From: Dermatemys mawii
Lineage: Eukaryota; Chordata; Testudines; Dermatemydidae
NCBI GenBank assembly: GCA_007922305.1
Contig: ML677351.1
Span: forward strand, 16,149,119 to 16,213,118
Length of the DNA stretch: 64,000 nt
Direction of reading: 5' to 3'
Position numbers and translations under genes: made by a program. The notes under the pieces were generated by a model. It saw nothing but the letters and a program-made list of their open reading frames with translations, was not told where the DNA came from and searched no databases. This document shows, piece by piece, positions 46,745 to 58,936 of this stretch (its first letter is position 1; each line of letters starts with the position of its first letter).

Positions 46745-49700
46745 AGGCTCTTCTCTATCCATTCACTGAATAGGGTGCCTAGACATCTAACTTAGCTTTT
46801 TGCACTTCTCTGTTGTCCCTGTGATATTCTAGGCACCTAGAAGTTAGGTGCTGTGACAGTCAGCATTGCAATAACTAAGTCTCTTTATGAAGCGCACTCT
46901 TTGAGTCTTGATATCCACAAGATAATTATCTCCAATGGTTAAAATGTGGGATCATGCTGCCATACAAGCACTTCAGAATACAAAATGATGGCTATTGTAG
47001 ACAAAATACAAATGGATTTACATTGGTTACCCATGTAAACACCCTTACTTAGGGCTAACAGCTCTATATGGAGGGAAGCAGAAAGCAGTGGATTTGGGCT
47101 AAGAGGGGGAAGAAATAAGGATTACCTGCTCTGTGGTGCGCTCCTTCCTTTTTTGCAAAACTGCAGAAGCTCTTGCATGGATGGAGTGGGAAGCAAAACT
47201 GGGACAGGAGTTCTGTCTGTTCTCACATTACCTTATGCTCTTCCACCATGATGTGATCCTTTCTCTGAGGAAGGGTTTGGGTGTCATTTTGGCATTGTTC
47301 ATTGGTCTGGGAGAGCTTCATGCCATGTAGATGGTAGCATAGTTTTAGTGGATTTCCTGAGTATTGTCTCATTCCACAGTGGAGGATAATCAGATGGAAA
47401 CTTATTTTTTTTCACCTCTACATGAATATCCTATATGTGAGATTAGTTGGAGAGTATTAGTTTGGTGTTGATCCTGCAAGCTGCTCTGTGTGGGTGGAAT
47501 AATTTATTGGATCGGGGCCTTAATCCCTGGCTAACATTACTACTATATGTTATTGCATTGACTTCACTGGGACTATCCATGATAGTGAAGTGGTGCACAT
47601 GTATAAATGTATTAAGGATCAGGGCCCTAGACTACAAGCAACTTGCAAGAATGAGGCATTAAACTTCCTGAAGCAGGGACTATTCCTCTGTGGTGTCTGA
47701 GATGCTTAACTACTAATGGTAAAGATGATAGGGAATTATTGATTGGCACCTGATTAAATCTGTTGGAAGCAAAAACTACTTGATGTTTGCATGTTTTGGA
47801 ATCCTTCTAATTCATACAAGCTATGTCCAGAAACATTGTATAGGGTGTAAGTATGATAGTGATTTGGGGTTTTTTAATCTAGGAAAATTTAATCAGCAGT
47901 TGTGTGTGTACGAAAATGTCATTTAGTATTGCAGTACAGTATAGTGGTGATGGGCAGAATACTAAAAAAAATCCTCCCCAAACTCACATTCTGTAGAAGT
48001 ACTATCTTCATAGACCCTGATCCTCCAGAAACTTAGGCATGTACTTCACTTTGCTACTGTTAGTAGTTTCATTTAAATCAGTGAGACCTTTCACAATAGT
48101 AAAGTTAAGCAAGCATGTATTTACAGGACTGGGGTCTTAGCCTCTGCTTAATCTGCCCAGCACAGAGTATGAATCTTTTCCTTCAGCATGGCTTCACAGG
48201 CTGGCCCTTTAAATCTGGCAGCTCCAACCAGCTGCAGCCCTAATATGGCCATTTTATGAATGACTGCTGCAATGTTCTCTTCTAGCTGGTGAACATTTAT
48301 GATGTTCTCTCTCCCTCCACATACCACTGTTTAACCTGTTATTGCTGAGAATTGAGACATTTCATAGTTTGGTTTTATTTCTCAAGAACAGTTTTAAACA
48401 AACCGTGTCCAACTTCAGTTTGCTCAGTTGCTGTGCCATTGGCATGAAAATATATTTAAGATTTGTAGACCAGTTAGGTATTCTAGTAAGAAACAAGCCA
48501 CATACAGAGCTATAAGTTCTGTTTCACTGTTTAGTGCTACTGTACTATCTGTCTTTAAAGCGGGGATTTGAGAAGCAGGGAGCATGAGATAAAAATGTCA
48601 AAGTCACTTAAGTGACTCAATTTTTAAAAGTGACTTAGGCACTCAGGAGCTGAAGACCCTTTGATTTACACTGAGACTTAGATACCTAAGTGCCTATGCC
48701 ACTTTTGAATGTGGCATTTAGGCTCCTAAATGCCAAAACCACTTCTGAAAATTGGGTCTGAGATACCTAAATCACTTGGGTGGCTCTGAAAATTTTACTC
48801 AGCCACTGTCAGGTTTTAGATGGCTTTATTTTAAAATGCATTTCTACTCAAAATGCCCTTGAGTTTAGATATAAAACTTTATAATACACTTTTGAAAGAC
48901 TGTCTGGAAAGCAGGCTCCCTTTTAAATGCTCTTCATGCTTAAGACTTTACAAGTCACATAACCTGTAGTATGTCACTTCAAATTTATAGGTTAATTTAA
49001 GTTTAAGCTCAAACTAAATAAAAATTTCCCTATGTACCAAAAACATGTCATTTTCCATTTGTATCTGTTTTTCAAAGTAACTGCTGGAAATATAGGAAGC
49101 AGATAGATTGTTAAATGTCTTGCCAAAATGACAAATTCTAGTGCTATTGGCATAAGACAAAACCACTATAAGAAAATACATAAAACTTGTTTCTATTAAT
49201 AATTTAGATGCATTAGTAAATTATTAATTATCAACAATTTAGCAAGTTAAATTGTCTTTAGGATGACTTACTGCCTGTTTTTTAACTGTATTCACGTTGT
49301 GCCTTAGAAAATTATATAGTGTTCCCTATTCATTTGCAGTATTTGGTACAATAAATATAGAGAATACTGCAAGTAATATTATGTAACTGAGGCAAAAATG
49401 TCAGTTTTTTTCAAGAGTACCATTTGATGACATGATGCTGAATACAGTGGCCACAATTTTTAAAATTCTTCTTTTATTACCATACTGTGATATTAAGATA
49501 CTAGAAATATTTCCTATTCTGCATACATTGCACTACATCTGTATCACGTGTTATAATGTAGTACTGGATGGTAAATGCAAAGTTGTTAATATGACATCTG
49601 TATGGCCTAGATTTTTCTTGCACAGAGAAAAGTCAAGAAGAGTGGAGGGGGGGCATCAGTGTATCTCATGAGAAAGCTAGATCTGGCTCCCATGGGGCAG

Positions 49701-51719
49701 TTTGGACCTGATGTAACTTAAAATTACTTCCAGGAAGCTTTAAGTTGTGCCATAGACTTAACTGTCCCTAACCCAGTGGAAGGTTCCTATGACAGAGCAG
49801 AACTCTCCTCAAAACACTCACAATGCACTATGAAGACAGAGTGCAAAGGCACAGGGTCTGTGGCCAGCTGGGAGTTCCCTTCTGGTAGTGGAATTCTCTG
49901 CAGGGGAGTTGCAGCTTGGTTACAGCCTCTTTTGTGCCATTTAATTACAGGCTACAGAACTAGGATTGGAAAATCCTGAATTGTAGTATAAAATAGGGGA
50001 ACTGCCCAAACAGGATTATAATGGAGATTAGAATCTTTATGCCCTTTTTTCAAGGAACAAAGGTGAATGAAGGTAAATTTGCTTTCCTGGACAAGAATGG
50101 GCACTTTGCCTCTGTAAAGGCTAAGTATAACACCTTCCAGACTCTATTGGTCTGTCTAACGTAAACAAAACATCGCACACCACTGTCTATACAAATTTCC
50201 TCTTACACTATTTATTCTAAAATAGTTTCATTATAGACACTGGTGTATTACTCCCAAAACATTTTCTCTTTTTATGCAAAGTATGTATATAGTTAACAGA
50301 GCAACAATTCATAACCTTCTGGAGGATATACAGCTGGATCATTTTGTAGTAGCAGAGTTGACCCAGCACAGTAGTAACTTGCTTTCTGTCAAGCTGTTAT
50401 AAAATAAAAATGAAGTTAGATTTCCCTTTAATCCCTGTAAAATTGTAAAATGGATCAGCAAATTTCTAATGATAATCAAGCCACAGACCTTACAGACTAC
50501 AGAGTGAAAACCTATCCTAAGGCTCTATGCTGTCTGATAAGCTCTTTCAATTTGGTGTTTGCTGTCTCAGTTTTATTGTCTTTTTAATGTATTACAAATT
50601 TAACACAATAAAAAAGGTAGAGAAATGGGAGCTAAACTGTATTTTCTCATGCAGTCTACAAATATTGAAATTTCAAAACACAGTTAAAATTTTTAGATAG
50701 CAGAAACATGTGTGGGGTTTCTTTCCCATGAAAACTATGGGGAAATTGTCTAAATTTGAAGGATTTTGCAGAACTGAGTTTCAGTTTTCAGATTATAATG
50801 TAGTGCCACCTATTTGATAAACTAGTACTTAGATAAATCTGCCATCTATTTATCTTTGGGACCCAGCTCTATGGTTCTTGCACACCCAAAATTCCTACTG
50901 AAGTCAATGGGAGTTGTGGATGTGTAAGAGATGCAGAATTAAGCCTTTTAGCTGTTTTTCCTTGATCAGCAGGGCTGAAACAACTCTGACATACTTTCCG
51001 TGCAATGCAGGACTTCTGGAAGTGACATTTTCTTTATAGCAGTTTTTTTAGGAGATGAAGCATAATTTCTTAAGTGATCCTGTTGAACAAGGAATTATTT
51101 AGGGAAATGGTGAGTGACTTGGAATCACTGCTGGTAAATCTGTCATAAAAATCTGAGCGTGTAAACTGTTTTATGTTGTATGAAAATAAGAGATTTAAAC
51201 ATAATAGTAATGGAGTAAGTCAAGTTAGAAAATAAAACCTACTGTTACTAAGCACACATGATCTGACTTAAAGCACTGGATCTGTGTCGTCATGGTTTTC
51301 ATAGTTCTGGCCAAAGTAACATTACATGTTAAAATGATTTCAAGAAGTGCCCTATTTATGAAGACATAAATAGGGAATAGAAATAGAAATATATGTAGAA
51401 AAATTCCTTTCAGGATCCTTTCACTCTTAATTGAAGAAACATACAAGCTTGGGTGTCTATGGTTTGGTTTCTTAAAGGCATGTATAGGTACCACCTTAAT
51501 TACTGAGATATCTAACTTCTAGTAGCCATATCTGAAAATGTTGCAACATTAAATAGGTTCATTTGCATGATATGCAAAGCATCCCTTCTAACACAAGTGA
51601 ATCTTCATGTTGACCAACTTACATCTCTTTTGCTTCTGGAGTAAGGAATCATTTAAAGGGGGAGAAAAAAACCCTTTGAAAGTCTGCATGCCCTGATCTA
51701 CATTAGAAAAGTAGGTTGC
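46745..51719. other. Mostly unique sequence with old repeat phrases
   Basis: No gene supported. Old repeat pieces: 46790-46860 and 48600-48790 (words TAGGCACCTA, ACTTAGGCAC, CTTAGATACCTAAGTGCC), 47450-47635 and 48005-48140 (words TGATCCTGCAA, ATCAGGGCCC). No other structure seen. Confidence 0.5.
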
Positions 51720-51721
51720 TT

Positions 51722-52032
51722 TAACTGTCAGTCAGGAGTATGAAAAATCCACACCCCTGAGTGACATAGTTAAGCCAGTAGTGCTAGGTTGATGGAAGAA
51801 TTATTCTGTCAACCTAGCTACCATCTTGAGTTTAGTTGGGGTTGGTCCTGCTTTGAGCAGGGGTTTGAACTAGATGACCTCCTGAGGTCCCTTCCAACTC
51901 TGATATTCTATATTTCTATGATCTTTTGAGGAGATTGATGAGCTAAATTGGATGGGAGGATCCCTTGCATTGGTGTAGGCAGTGTCTACACTGAAGCAGT
52001 TGCACAGCTATGCCTTTGAAGCATTTTAAGCG
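51722..52032. mobile_element. MITE copy 2, interrupted by a CR1 tail
   Basis: Left part (ATCCACACCCCTGAGTGACA, TTATTCTGTCAACCTAGCTA) and right part (GCAGTGTCTACACTGAAGCA) belong to one non-coding DNA transposon of the type at 36.8 kb. A CR1 3' end (51833-51922) separates them. Confidence 0.6.
51833..51922 (+). mobile_element. CR1 LINE 3' end inserted in a MITE
   Basis: GGGGTTGGTCCTGCTTTGAG, TGACCTCCTGAGGTCCCTTC and the tail TTCTATATTTCTATGATC, the CR1 3' end. Flanks ATCTTGAG and ATCTTTTGAG are possible target duplications. Confidence 0.8.
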
Positions 52033-55000
52033 TATGCAAGTCCTAAATATGTTCAAATATCCTTGTTCACAAAAAAGTCAGCTTTTAAGTAGCAGCTCCC
52101 AGGTTTTCTTATTAAAGGTAAATATTGTTTCTGAAGACAAAATGTAACAAATGAATGGATAGGGGAAGAGAAAAAGAAAAAGCAAATGTTAGGAAATCAC
52201 ATCTTATGCCTCTGATGTTTTCCCATTAAGCTTCAGTTAGTGGAAGATCAGAGGCACAGCAAATGGTGCAATTTGTAACTTCTTGACATCAGCTTTACTC
52301 CCTTAGTTCTGCAAAATGTTTGCTTAAGTTTTTCTTACCTTCTTTTGGCTGGCTTATAGAAAGGAATATTTTTAACAGCATCAAGCTGCTCAGGAATAAT
52401 TTTTAGCTTCACAGATTCCTAATGGCAAAGTGCTGCAAGGATAGATTTGTCATGGAGAGTTTAGCCAGCTTTTCATTAGGTGGAAGGCAAAAAGAAAAAA
52501 AAAAGAAGAGGAAGGAGGATTAACACGGAGGTGGAAATGGACACGCTAAGAGGAGAACAACATGATCTTGGAACTTATCTCTTGAACTGGTCACGAAGCA
52601 ACCATGGAGATGGCTGTGGTGTCTGGTTCCCTCTGCTCATCTTTCAGAATTCTGAAAATGGATTCTTACTGATGTGATGATACATTTCTAAATCCATGTA
52701 AGGAATATCCTATGTAGAAATAGGGTTAGGTGTTCAGTCACATAATGATTCAAGATGTCCAGGGAAATCATGGGAATTTTAAGTTCCCTTCAGATAAACC
52801 TTTCTAAAGAGTATATTTGTTGTATTATTAGCAGCCACAGTCTCTCTGGAGTGCAGTAAATGAGTGTGGAATTTAGTGGATCAATGGATATTAGGATGGT
52901 TTATCGTTTGTTAATGTAGACAGTGTGCTTAGAACTATACCACAAAATCCCTGCCCCAAAGACTGACACAGCAGGAAAAGCTAGAGGCAGGAATTATTAG
53001 ATTTTTCTTTTTATTGCCTCACTTGTTGAGGACATCACAGAAGAAATTAGCTTTTAGGAAGGATCTGAATGAATAAAGAATAGTAGTGTCTGGCAGCATG
53101 GGTTATCTGTAGGCCTAGAAGAGGATAGAATGGCAATGTTTGTACTAGAGAAGCGTGGGGTAAGTCATTATTTTTCTATTGTTTTCTGATAAGGTTTTTA
53201 AGGTGGTATTTTTTTTTTAAATTGCAGCACTCAGACTATATGTGAAACAGATGCTCAGCCTCTTGCCACCATTCCTCCTGTGACTCTTGTGCTACCAATT
53301 TGATTGAGTATGAACACAGCAATGTTCTTTCTCCTTGAGACAACCTGATAAATGTTCCTTGTGTGAAGTGTGCATTTGGTTGCTCCAGTAAACAAAGTCT
53401 ACTTTTAATCCAGATGTCGGGAGAAGCAATGACTTCCCCACAGTGCCTCTGCAATGCACCATATCTCATCTCTCTAAGGAACCAAAGGGCTACAGATGCC
53501 ATCTGATATTTCTTTTAGCTGATGCAGAGTTGTATGCAACCACCAGGCTAAAAGCTCCCTTGCCACAAAAAACCTGTGAGAAAACTTGCTTCCTGTAGTT
53601 CGCAACAGATTCTCCCATCAGAAGGGAAGAGTTTACAACTATGTGGAGCTAAAACAGGGGCGGTGTCTGTCTCTGCCCTGTGAGGGAAGCTGAACTGGGC
53701 TAGAGAGAAAATACCATCCCACTCTCATGTCTGCATAATGTTTGACCTTTGCGCTGGGAGAGTAGGCTATGGGAGGCAAAGGCAAATTTAAGGGATGATT
53801 CTAGCTAGAACCCTGCAAATCTGTGCACCTCCGCTTTATATCCATGGATATGTGCATCCGCTGACAATGTTTGCAGATTGTAGATTGGATAGGTGTACAC
53901 ATTTTGTATCATTGCAAGGCACTAGCTATAGCCCCTTCCCCCAGCACTACCGTAAATTGAAAGGGGAGAAGTGGGGGAGGACAAGCTGGGGGGTGCATCC
54001 TTCATATCCTGAAGAGCCCAAGGATTTTGGAGACTGGGTCATAACGCCTCAGGACCTTTGAAGGCCTGCCCTTCTCTGTGCTGTTTATTGGCCTTTCTTG
54101 CCATCTTTATTCATGGTTCATTCAAGAGCTCCATTTCCACTCATTTCCTACCGTTATGGTGAATGCTATATGCCACCACCCATTCCACTCTGTTCTGAGG
54201 TGACTGAAGATACCAAACGGGAGTTACTTCTCTGCCATTCAGCACTAATTCCCAAGTTTGTGTCTGAAAAGGTGGCACACTGACTGGAGAGCAATCACAC
54301 CCCTAGAACCATGATGCTTAATCCTATTCCTTGCTTTGCTTACCACTGTTCTACATAGTGGAGACAATTCTCTGCCCTAAAGACACAATGGTTGTAGAAT
54401 CTCCATTCCCACTGTAATATTTTAAAGTTCTTTCCTTTCCACTCTGTGGAATCAGTTCTGTGGAGTTTTATGTATACAAAAGCAATGAAAAAAACTAATA
54501 ATACTAAGGAAAGTATTTGTTTAAAATAATCTAAGGAAGAGAAAGTCTTGCTGCTGAAAGAGATTTTACAGCTCAAATTCAAATACATACTGATACAGCT
54601 ACAGATCCCTCTCTTCTCCTCCACCCCCAAAATTTTATACCACATAGCAAAACTCTATATTGCAAACATTCTCCAGAACATGTTATAATACTCTAGAGCT
54701 AATATTCTTTCTCAGGTTAGATAGAATTATGTTTGGATTATGTAAAGGCACACATATTGCCTCTTAAACTACACCCACTTGGCACTGGGAAGAGAACTTG
54801 GACGCATGACTTACCATATACACTAAAAGAAAATCTAGAGAAGTATTAAGCACCGTTTTTAAATGTCATTTTTGGCATGATGAGGTCACAGAAGGCCAAA
54901 TGCTGGTGAGATTCATGATGCATACTGGGAACAGGTACTTTCAAATTTGAGTCCCCAGTTCTCACACCAAGAGCTCCTAGCACCAGCACTATGCCAGCAA

Positions 55001-58000
55001 CACTGGGACATAGATAGTATGGGCCAAATTCTTAGCCAGGTGCTACAACTCCTTTGTGCAACTGGTGATGCAAAGGGGCCATTATCAAGCTGAAAATGTC
55101 CAGCAGAAAATTCCCCTGATTTAGAGAAACTTTCTGTTCTTCCCCTAACTGCTGTAGCAGATGTGGAAAGGGATGTGTCATAACTCCTCTCTTCCATGCC
55201 AGGCCTCAACTGATGTAGGATCTGTTAAGGACTCTAAGCCAGTGGCAGTATTCAGAGCTTCTCTCAAACAACTTTAAATTGTGTTGGGGCCTGGGCTGGC
55301 CTTGAGAATAAGGGAGCTGAAACTGACTCACTGATGCCTCCCATTTCTGTTCAGAGCTTTGCTCAGTGAAAGAGAGATTCTAGCCCCTTTATCTTTAGAA
55401 AGATGAAATGAAGCTCTGTGAAGAGGTGTGGGGGATTTTTTGGGTGGGTTTTTTTTGGAAATAGTAAAAGGGAGATGTTCTTTTCTGAAATGTTGATTTA
55501 CAATAATAAGAACTTATTCAATGTGTTGCTGTGAAAGAATGAACAGCCACGAGATACATTGTTGAGAACAAAAGTCTAGAAAGCCGACTGAGTGAGATGA
55601 CAACTGAGTATAACAAAATAAGGAGGGCTGAAAGGATTTTGACAGTTTTCATTAACAGTGTCGTCTAAGGAAAAATGCCTACTTTGCCAGTTTTGGCAGC
55701 AAGCTAAGACAGCAGTACAGGGAATGTAATTACACTGGGCCCTGAGCCAAGTAATTTTGTAGTAGCATTATCATGCAAAACACATTAAAGGTTTGACATA
55801 CATTAGAGAATATCAGTATATCTCCTATTTTAAATGTCATGCTCTTGACTTAAAACGAGCTGAGATGATCATAACTGGAAATTTACACTCTAAGAAGTCT
55901 TACTTTCTAAACTGTGTGTGACATACAAATAGAAAATGACGGCTTTCAACTTTCTGAGAAAAATATATGTATATAGTGTAGTTTCCATAAGGTAATGTAA
56001 TATTTAAAACAAAACCAACAAAACTTTTTGATATGCTTTAGAGCTTTCTTCTACTTCCGAACTGTAACTCTGAAAGAAAAAAAAAAGTGTTTCTCACTGA
56101 TACTTGATATGGGCCTAGCCCTCAAAACAGAATGTAGCTTTTTCTGTAGTTCCATTGACTTCCATAGAACTACACCAGGTAGTATTTCCAGGAATGGGCC
56201 TAGATATTTCTTCACCTTCCCTCTTTTGCTGTTTGTTCCTCATCTTTGCATTTTAATTAGATGGCTCAGCATATTTACTTTGCCCGGGGATACCTACAAT
56301 TGGAGGTGCCTGCAAACAATTATATATTTTAATATTTCAGTGATATAATTTTTTTCTGAAATATAATGAGTTTCATGAAGAAAATACCAGAAGTGTGGAG
56401 AATTTATGGTCTGTCATTGTTAAATTCTGAAGCACCATTTTATGAGGATTAGAGGTGATTTGGTTACCACTGATCTGAGTTTTCCCAGATTACAGTTGGT
56501 TGCAAAATAGAAAATATTTCTAATGTAAATCATTATTTCCCCTCCCTTCTTTTTATCAATTCTGAAAGTTCTGCAATTATCCAACAGCTCTATCCTGGAC
56601 ACATTAAAACAAAAGGCAAAATAGGTACACACTGCCTCACACGTACAGCAACAAACTGTTAAAATGTTTAAGTGCATTTTAATACAAACAAGAACTTATT
56701 TGAAACTAGCAAGGGAAAAAAAAAACAAAAAACCAACAGCTCAAAGTCTTCTCTACCACCACTACATCCTTTAGAATTCTTAAGCAAGATCCTGTTGAAT
56801 TTTTGGCTTAAAAATCAGCAGTATTTTTTAAAACATCCTGGCAACATGTTTGGATTTTCAAACACTAGATGGTTTTGTCTGTTTAAAAAGGAATATCAGA
56901 TCCAAATCCCACTGAAATCACCAGGCTCTGGTATGGGCACTTAGCCCAATACAGCAAGGTGCTTAAGCATGTGCCTAACGTTAATCCTGTTGAAGAACTG
57001 GGACATTTAAAGCAGATTTACTAAGATAGTTACCCCATTACCTAATCTGGAGGCAGTTTTATATCATTTAAAATTGTGTTGCATAGCCTTATATGTAATT
57101 TATTTCCGAACTGTGAGCTAGATGGAGCCTTTAGACAGAGACCTGGATATGACAGCAGCATGTAGCTGTGCTGCCCAGAGAAAAACACTTGGAAGGAATT
57201 TTAGTTTAGAGACAGCCGTTTCCCATTGGTGGTGGGTTGGTGTTAAGTATGCTGCTTCAGACTTGGTATACTTCCCTTTATTCGACCCTTGGAGATGTGC
57301 ATAGAGGGACAGACCTATTGCTCTACTTCCTCTTCACCCACTTGCTTACAGGAGGAAGTACTGGGTGAATGTCCCTGTTCTTTCCGCCAGCTCCAACCCA
57401 AGATCCAGGTAGGCTTTACTCCCCCGTCTAGCCACCTTGGATTAGAGCATAAAATCTGTCCCTTTACTGGTACATTAATTTTGCACAATACAATGCAATT
57501 ACCCCAAAAAGAGAGAGGAGAATTTCAGCCACTTAACACTTTTCTGTGCTTGTTTTCTGCTAATTAAAATTGGCTCTGACTGAACACAGTTGACTCATGT
57601 AGGGATTCTACAGTGCAGCGGGGTGTTTGGCAGTGTAAAGCTAGTCTTATCTTAACCTGTCTCATGCTTGGCAGACAAGATGGACATATTCTGCCAGATG
57701 TCGCTTTGGACTAGGGGAGGATGTCAGGCTGGATGCAAACATCATGCTAAATCCCTTCTACACACATGCACACTCGCTGGTGCATCTTTGCTTTATGGTG
57801 CACAGAACAGCTAGCTGGTGACAACTGTCAAAACCAGTCCTGCAGTGTCATCCAGTCAGGTGTTTGTAAATACATACAAAGTCAGAAGAAATTATTCAGA
57901 TATTATGTGGTATTTAAGGTGTTGGTTTTGACTCATAGAATAGTAAATAGCTAGGAACCTACTCACTTTCTGATGGACTTTCTTCCCTCATCATCTTTCC

Positions 58001-58551
58001 ACGGAATGGTCAGCAGACATGCTCAAGCTAGTGTCTTCTTTGTATAAAAAGATAGGGCTGACAACATAGCGTATTCTGTGTGGCTTCTGGAACTCTGAAA
58101 CTTTATCCCTCCATTCTTCATCCAAAATAGCCCAGATCTATTGAACTTTAGTACATACGATCTATTGGATAGGGCTTTTGGTGATAAATGAAGGTTGTAC
58201 GTGGTAGGGTGGGGTTTTGTTGTTTATTTTTAAGTTAACCAGCCAGTAATTTGATTGTTATATATGTGATCTGTTATACTGATGGTTATTTTTTATATGC
58301 TAGAGATCTAGAGCTGTGCCAGGGTGGCTCCCTCCACCCCTTTGACCTTCCCAACTTATATAGAAATATAAAATGAATGTTCCCGTTGGGTGAGAACCTA
58401 AGAACTATGGTGAATAGTGGACTGTGGAGTTACTGCAGATGTAAGCCCCATAAATAGGAGTTGATAATGAGAATACTAACCTAATACTATTCACGATATT
58501 CTAGAATTGCTAATATTGCTGGAAATCCACCAGTTTAGCTAGAGTAGCCCC
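52033..58551. other. Unique A+T-rich sequence, no gene seen
   Basis: No supported gene across 6.5 kb. Purine-rich 52490-52520; an old repeat phrase (AAGGTGCTTAAGCATGTGCC) at 56956. Open frames such as 54913-55209 (-) and 56028-56348 (+) have no recognised domain. Confidence 0.5.
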
Positions 58552-58936
58552 TATATCACAAAAGTCAGAGGGGTAGCTGTGTTAGTCTGGAATTGCAGAA
58601 GTGACAGAGAGTCCTGTGGCACCTAACACCATCCTAGCCACCATGGATGTAGAGACTCTCTACACAAACATCCCACACAGAGATGAAATACAAGCTATTA
58701 GGAATAGTATCCCTGATGATGCTACAGCACAAGTGGTTGCTGAGCTCTGTGACTTTATCCTCACACACAATTATTTCAAATTTGGTGACAATATATACCT
58801 CCAGACCAGTGGCACCGCTATGGGCACCTGCATGGCCCCACAGAATGCCAACATCTTTATGGCTGACCTGGAACAACGCTTCATTTAGTTAGTCTTTAAG
58901 ATGCCACAGGACTCTTTGTCACTTATATCACAAAAG
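58552..58936. mobile_element. Mini PLE with RT fragment, 13-bp target duplication and inverted end
   Basis: TATATCACAAAAG occurs at 58552-58564 and 58924-58936 and brackets a 359-bp insertion. Left: terminal-repeat head on + (GTCAGAGGGGTAGCTGTGTT to GAGTCCTGTGGCACCT, 58565-58624). Middle: a + strand reverse-transcriptase fragment (58625-58888). Right: part of the same head inverted (58889-58923); 58599-58624 and 58899-58923 can pair. It is an internally deleted copy of a full-length PLE. Confidence 0.9.
58625..58888 (+). pseudogene. Penelope-like reverse-transcriptase fragment
   Basis: An 88-codon open stretch from the palm of a PLE reverse transcriptase, the enzyme that copies the element RNA at a nicked target. 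It has MDVETLYTNIPH (motif A, with the first catalytic Asp), FILTHNYFKFGDNIYLQ, then TSGTAMGTCMAP (motif B) and NANIFMADLEQRF. It stops there, so the second catalytic box and the GIY-YIG endonuclease are missing. It has no frameshift, and its preceding in-frame codons come from the terminal repeat. Family call is from motif wording; PLE rather than LINE because of the TSGTAMGT block and its place between PLE terminal repeats. Confidence 0.88.

Noticed and set aside
54913..55209. 98-codon - strand frame as an exon
   Set aside because: No domain or splice-site support; composition like translated non-coding DNA.
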